Of a stretch of DNA of 64,000 nucleotides, positions 60,514-64,000 are shown one piece after another. The notes beneath the pieces were generated by a model. The model worked only from the letters and a program-made list of their open reading frames with translations. It was not told where the DNA came from and made no database searches. The translations under genes and the position numbers were made by a program. Positions within the stretch are counted from its first letter, which is position 1, and each line of letters starts with the position of its first letter. This DNA is from Chloroflexota bacterium (GTDB lineage Bacteria > Chloroflexota > Anaerolineae > Anaerolineales > Anaerolineaceae): the NCBI GenBank assembly GCA_004347695.1, contig SLTK01000009.1, forward strand, positions 28,459 through 92,458. Direction: 5' to 3'.

Positions 60514-61665
60514 TCAAGGGTTGACAACCGGCTCGACAACCGGTTCCAGCGCCGCTGGCTCGAAGGCGCTGCCGTTTCCAGGCGCTGGCAACGCGTCTGA
60601 GAATATCCCAGGACGTTCGAGAAAGTTGAGATAAGTCACCATGCCGGGTTTTATCGTGATTTTGTGGCGGTAATCCTTCCAACGCACCCGAAACTCAACC
60701 CAGTAGTCGCCGGCTGGTAAATCACTCAATACCAGGTTCTCCTGGTAAAAATCGTCTTTATTGACGCTGGTCGGACCGTATGTGCGTACCATCCAGGTCT
60801 TCCCCAGTTCCTCAGAGATGACTTTTATTTTGATTTTATACAAAGGAAAGCCGTAACGGTCGATCATGTTACCAACCAGCACCCCCCAGCCTTGCGGCGG
60901 AGCCAGCCACAACTCCGGATTGCGGGTATAGAAAAAGCTGTTGCTTTCGATGCGCACCTCGAAATGCAGGTGCGGGCCGGTAGTTTTACCCGTGGTCCCA
61001 ACAATCCCAACCTGCTCTCCCGCTTCGACATTCTGGCCGACCACGACGTCCACCCGATCCATATGAGCGTAAATGGTATAAACCTCACGGTCATTGTAGC
61101 TAAAATTATGCCGGATAGTTACCGCCAGACCGTAGGGGTCGCCTTCAACAGCGCCGCCTTTGTATAATCCTTCGCCCGCCCAGGTAACTTTGCCGGCTGC
61201 CGCGGCGATCACCGGGGTGCCGCGGTCGGCGGCGATATCAATGCCGGTGTGGACGATGTCAGTATCGGTGAAAAAATCACCATACCGATAATCTGCCGAG
61301 GGCCAGTTGACCGCGTCAGTAGCAATCGGCCGGGTGAAATAAAAATGGTCGTAGGGCGTCATTGCCCAGGGGACAGGCACCAGCGGCGGGCGCCAGGCAG
61401 ATACCGCTTCTGTTGCCGGAGTGGGGAAGGTAAATTGAAGCGGTTCTTCTTCCGGGGCAGGAGCGGGTTCAGCTTCCACAGGCTTGGCAGGTGGCTGTTC
61501 TGACACTGGGACAGAATTATCTTCGACGAAAGCCAGCGGAACCGGCGTTGGCGCCTGCTGCAGCACGACCGCCTGAGCAGGCTTTGGCGCGCAGCCAGCC
61601 AGGATTAGCAGGCCGCTCAATCCAGCGACAAAACCAAACCATTCCTTAGCGAACCGGCGGTTCAT
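60514..61665 (-). CDS. M23-family peptidoglycan endopeptidase (lipoprotein)
   Basis: A 383-residue LytM/M23 metallopeptidase. The lipobox is LAGC after GLSGLLI, followed by a Pro/Ala/Glu linker (about 40-95). The M23 domain (about 140-245) has HTGIDIAADRGTPVIAAAAG (the H-x3-D zinc site), IYAHMDRVDV and GPHLHFEV (HxH), and is complete. A beta-rich C-terminal region (about 255-360) resembles a carboxypeptidase-regulatory or Ig-like fold. It cleaves or remodels peptidoglycan outside the membrane. The start overlaps the preceding PD40 gene's stop by 4 nt. Confidence 0.9.
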   Translation of the reverse strand: MNRRFAKEWFGFVAGLSGLLILAGCAPKPAQAVVLQQAPTPVPLAFVEDNSVPVSEQPPAKPVEAEPAPAPEEEPLQFTFPTPATEAVSAWRPPLVPVPWAMTPYDHFYFTRPIATDAVNWPSADYRYGDFFTDTDIVHTGIDIAADRGTPVIAAAAGKVTWAGEGLYKGGAVEGDPYGLAVTIRHNFSYNDREVYTIYAHMDRVDVVVGQNVEAGEQVGIVGTTGKTTGPHLHFEVRIESNSFFYTRNPELWLAPPQGWGVLVGNMIDRYGFPLYKIKIKVISEELGKTWMVRTYGPTSVNKDDFYQENLVLSDLPAGDYWVEFRVRWKDYRHKITIKPGMVTYLNFLERPGIFSDALPAPGNGSAFEPAALEPVVEPVVNP

Positions 61666-63566
61666 GGGTAAGTTTCTCCTGGTACTGGAGTCCAGGTCGG
61701 CCGCGGTTCAGAGTTTGCAGGCAACCCTTGCCAGGGAGTCACTTGCGCAGTGGCAGTGAGGCCATTGAGGGGCAGCGGCGTGTTCGTTGGGAAGGAGGTC
61801 AAGGTTGGAATCTGGGTCGGACGGTGAACCAATTCAACCGGATACAGGCGCTGCATGGCCTGGTCCCAGCCCCGGTTGACAGAATAGGCAAACTGGTTGA
61901 ATCGGGCAGCAGCATAGTATGTTCGCCAGTTGGGATAGGCAGGCAGCCGCTGCCAGTTAAAACGGGCAGCCAACTCAGTAAAGTCAATCCAATAACCTGC
62001 CGGGGCTGCGTCCGTTGCGCCGCCTTGCTCATAGGTATTTGGGTCGCCGCTCGAACGGGCATCCAGGTTCCAGACCGGCGCCGTAATGGGTTCACCCTGC
62101 GAGCCGTCCTGGTAACGGGCGCGGATGTACAAGCGCCAGTATGCTTCGCCGCCCAGGTCTTCCCGTTGGATCGCCATCCAGCCGGCCTGGTAAGGCAGGG
62201 GATTAATGGCGATCCCCATCCCGGTCACCAACCAGTCATCGCCGATACCCGGAAGTGAGGGTTCGGTTATCGGAAGATAAGCATTTTGCAGGTTGGCCAG
62301 CACATCCCAGCCGGAAACGCGGGCAATTTCCTGGCGTAATGCAAAAAAGGATTCATCAACCTGGTCGCTCAAATAAGGATAAGGCGCATTAATGCCGTTC
62401 AGGGAGACCAGACCGACTCGCCCGGTCGATGCCTCAGTAGGTTGATTGATCTGGATTCCCGCCATGATCTTACGCGGATCGCCTGAATCGACCAACAGGT
62501 AGGGGTGCAAAGCGTTAGCAAATTTAGCAGATTGCCAGTCGGCGCCGTGAAGCGCGGCTGGTAAGGGTTTGGGGGGCAAGGTCACCTGGCCGTTTTCTGA
62601 ATTATAGCCAGTAAGCGAGGTACCTTCGGCCAGGTCAAGCTGTGCCAAAATTTGACCGCCAGCCGGATCCCAAAGTGGGCGGATGCCGGCGCCAAGCGTT
62701 TGAGGATCTTCTCCATTTTCGACAGCAGCAGCCACCACGATGGTTTGCATCCCATACAGGCGAGTACTCCAGGCCAATTGCTGCCCATCCGGTGACCAGG
62801 CGGGATCTCTATCCGGTGATTCGGGATTTTGGCTGCGGTTTTGAAAACGGTTGCCGGGTTGGTCGAGCGCTGCTGTCCAAATCTCTGATTCCCCGCTGCG
62901 CTGAGAGGTGAAGGCGAGTAAATTACCGCTCGGCGACCAATCCGGGTCGGTATCCGCTGCAGGGTCAGTGGTCAGTTGCAGCGCAGGCTGAGACAGATCG
63001 GCCAGTGATTGAATAAAAATATCGAGATTTCCCGTCTGGTACGACACGTAAGCCAACCACTGACCGTCCGGCGCCCAGGTTGGGTTGCCGTCATAGGCGG
63101 GGGTGTTCGTCACCCGGGTGGACTGCCCGGTGGTGAAATCAAAAATGTAGATATCCCAATACCCGTTTCGGCGGGATGCATAGGCCAACCGGGTTCCGTC
63201 GGGGCTGACTGCCGGGTGGATGTCATCCCAGGGGTGATCCGTCAGACGGGTGAATTGCAGGTCGGATGGATGGTAGGCGAACAGGTGACGATAGTAGCCG
63301 TCGGAAAGCGATAGCACAATCAATCCGTCCGGATACTGAACTTCTCCTGTTCCGGTTGGTGCGCCGGCCGGTGTTGGATTCGTTAATGTTAGCGTGGCAG
63401 CAGCAGTTGGGGTGGGTGGTTGGACCGTCTCACCTGACAGCGACGTATGAGTCGGGGTGGCAGTTGCTTGGATCGCTGCCTGTTCCCTTTTCATCCCCGA
63501 CCACAAGACCCAGGCACCCAAAAGCAGCAAGGCAGCCGTAAGAACGAGAAAAAACCGGGGAAGCAT
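61662..63566 (-). CDS. PD40/TolB-like beta-propeller membrane protein
   Basis: A 634-residue protein with an N-terminal membrane anchor (FFLVLTAALLLLGAWVLW) and a Thr/Pro-rich linker. A TolB-like propeller follows (about 80-330), with blades AVSPDGTRLAYAS, PTWAPDGQWLAYVS, PDWSPSGNLLAFTS and PAWSPDGQQLAWST. The C-terminal half (about 360-600) has no family I recognise; GVAINPLPYQ-like aromatic-rich sequence (DWLVTGMGIAI, FNWQRLPAYPNW) suggests an extracellular enzyme or binding domain. Coupled to the M23 gene by ATGA, so the two act in the same envelope process. Confidence 0.82.
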   Translation of the reverse strand: MLPRFFLVLTAALLLLGAWVLWSGMKREQAAIQATATPTHTSLSGETVQPPTPTAAATLTLTNPTPAGAPTGTGEVQYPDGLIVLSLSDGYYRHLFAYHPSDLQFTRLTDHPWDDIHPAVSPDGTRLAYASRRNGYWDIYIFDFTTGQSTRVTNTPAYDGNPTWAPDGQWLAYVSYQTGNLDIFIQSLADLSQPALQLTTDPAADTDPDWSPSGNLLAFTSQRSGESEIWTAALDQPGNRFQNRSQNPESPDRDPAWSPDGQQLAWSTRLYGMQTIVVAAAVENGEDPQTLGAGIRPLWDPAGGQILAQLDLAEGTSLTGYNSENGQVTLPPKPLPAALHGADWQSAKFANALHPYLLVDSGDPRKIMAGIQINQPTEASTGRVGLVSLNGINAPYPYLSDQVDESFFALRQEIARVSGWDVLANLQNAYLPITEPSLPGIGDDWLVTGMGIAINPLPYQAGWMAIQREDLGGEAYWRLYIRARYQDGSQGEPITAPVWNLDARSSGDPNTYEQGGATDAAPAGYWIDFTELAARFNWQRLPAYPNWRTYYAAARFNQFAYSVNRGWDQAMQRLYPVELVHRPTQIPTLTSFPTNTPLPLNGLTATAQVTPWQGLPANSEPRPTWTPVPGETYP

Positions 63567-63764
63567 CCCTGTTTTATTCTCATTCGAATCTGAGATGTTG
63601 GGCGTCCTGCCAGGATTTGAAATGGGATCCGTCCCTGAGTAAGGATAATTTTCTGAATCCCTACCATTTTAGCACCTGGAAATTAATCCAGGCAGGCAAA
63701 TGGAGCAAAATGGTCACAGATTACAGGATTGTTAAGACCCGGGCAGCCTGGTTGCAAAAAACGT

Positions 63765-64000
63765 TCTTCGACAGGCTCAGCGACCACGCTTCGACAAGCT
63801 CAGCGACCACGCTTCGACAAGCTCAGCGACCACGCTTCGACAGGCTCAGCGACCACGCTTCGACAGGCTCAGCGACCACGCTTCGACAAGCTCAACGACC
63901 ACGCTTCGACAAGCTCAACGACCACGCTTCGACAAGCTCAACGACCACGCTTCGACAAGCTCAGCGACCACGCTTCGACAAGCTCAGCGACCACGCTTCG
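63765..64000. repeat. Tandem 23-bp repeat array running off the window
   Basis: Ten complete 23-bp units (63765-63994) plus a partial one. The consensus is GCTTCGACA(A/G)GCTCA(A/G)CGACCAC, with variation only at two positions after the first unit. There are no spacers, so it is not a CRISPR. A 23-bp unit does not keep a reading frame. The motif TTCGACAGGCTCAG is a widely dispersed bacterial repeat; here it is tandemly amplified. Confidence 0.9.

Noticed and set aside
63765..64000. CRISPR array
   Set aside because: Units are contiguous 23-mers with no spacers and no cas genes are in the window.

Overview
The window looks like chromosomal DNA from a member of the Chloroflexota, most likely an Anaerolineae-type filamentous anaerobe or facultative organism. 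This is inferred from gene content and style, not from a phylogenetic test. The supporting features are a very large MalT-like STAND regulator ending in a BTAD domain, DUF5317 and Os1348-like proteins, proteins with many GAF domains, TolB/PD40 and Pro/Thr-rich 'TPTPT' surface proteins, no outer-membrane genes, and many start codons sitting 6-7 nt after a -10 box (leaderless transcripts). Base composition is about 50-58% G+C, with no phage, plasmid or insertion-sequence genes.

Layout. 1-805 is repeat-rich non-coding DNA with a consensus promoter. 806-6469 holds a SAM hydrolase (DUF62), a VTT-domain membrane protein, uridine kinase, a phosphodiesterase, a Rel-type stringent-response protein with an eroded synthetase domain, and an aldo/keto reductase. 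6743-12431 is an unusual cluster: STAND-BTAD regulator, a 44-residue membrane peptide, DUF5317, an Os1348/NHLP-like small protein and a GAF/HD-GYP protein. 12567-18693 carries a small membrane protein and a complete branched-chain amino-acid ABC transporter (livKHMGF). 18996-22817 is a surface-fibre/secretion island: a strong promoter, a candidate small RNA, a duplicated structured motif, two TasA/CalY-like proteins with SipW-type signals, a decayed SipW peptidase, and a SipW peptidase fused to what looks like its own substrate. Then come RNase P RNA (minus strand) and housekeeping genes: tpiA, moaA, upp, ruvB, queA, cyclophilin, UDG, eno, pyrG and an S1-domain protein.

36001-47152 contains an LPG-synthase-like flippase domain, a PDZ remnant, an S41 protease, a HAD nucleotidase, mutL, a sirtuin, a receiver-ParA (TadZ/CpaE-like) fusion, tilS, a catalytically dead tyrosine-recombinase relative preceded by a perfect 34-bp palindrome placed on its promoter, and an LCP-family wall-polymer ligase. 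47518-54812 is a signalling block: a membrane sensor kinase-like protein, tRNA-Leu(CAG), an FtsB-like divisome protein, and a partner-switching module (six-GAF SpoIIE phosphatase, RsbW-like kinase, RsbV-like antagonist). 55201-63566 is mostly envelope proteins: LysM, a DUF318 permease with a short TIGR03943-like partner, PD40 propellers, an Ig-like lipoprotein, an M23 lipoprotein, and queG. A tandem 23-bp repeat array runs off the right edge.

The most interesting parts are the SipW peptidase-substrate fusion island (18996-22817), the small-peptide/DUF5317/Os1348/HD-GYP cluster (10194-12431), and the loxP-shaped palindrome overlapping the promoter of a dead recombinase (46049-46093).
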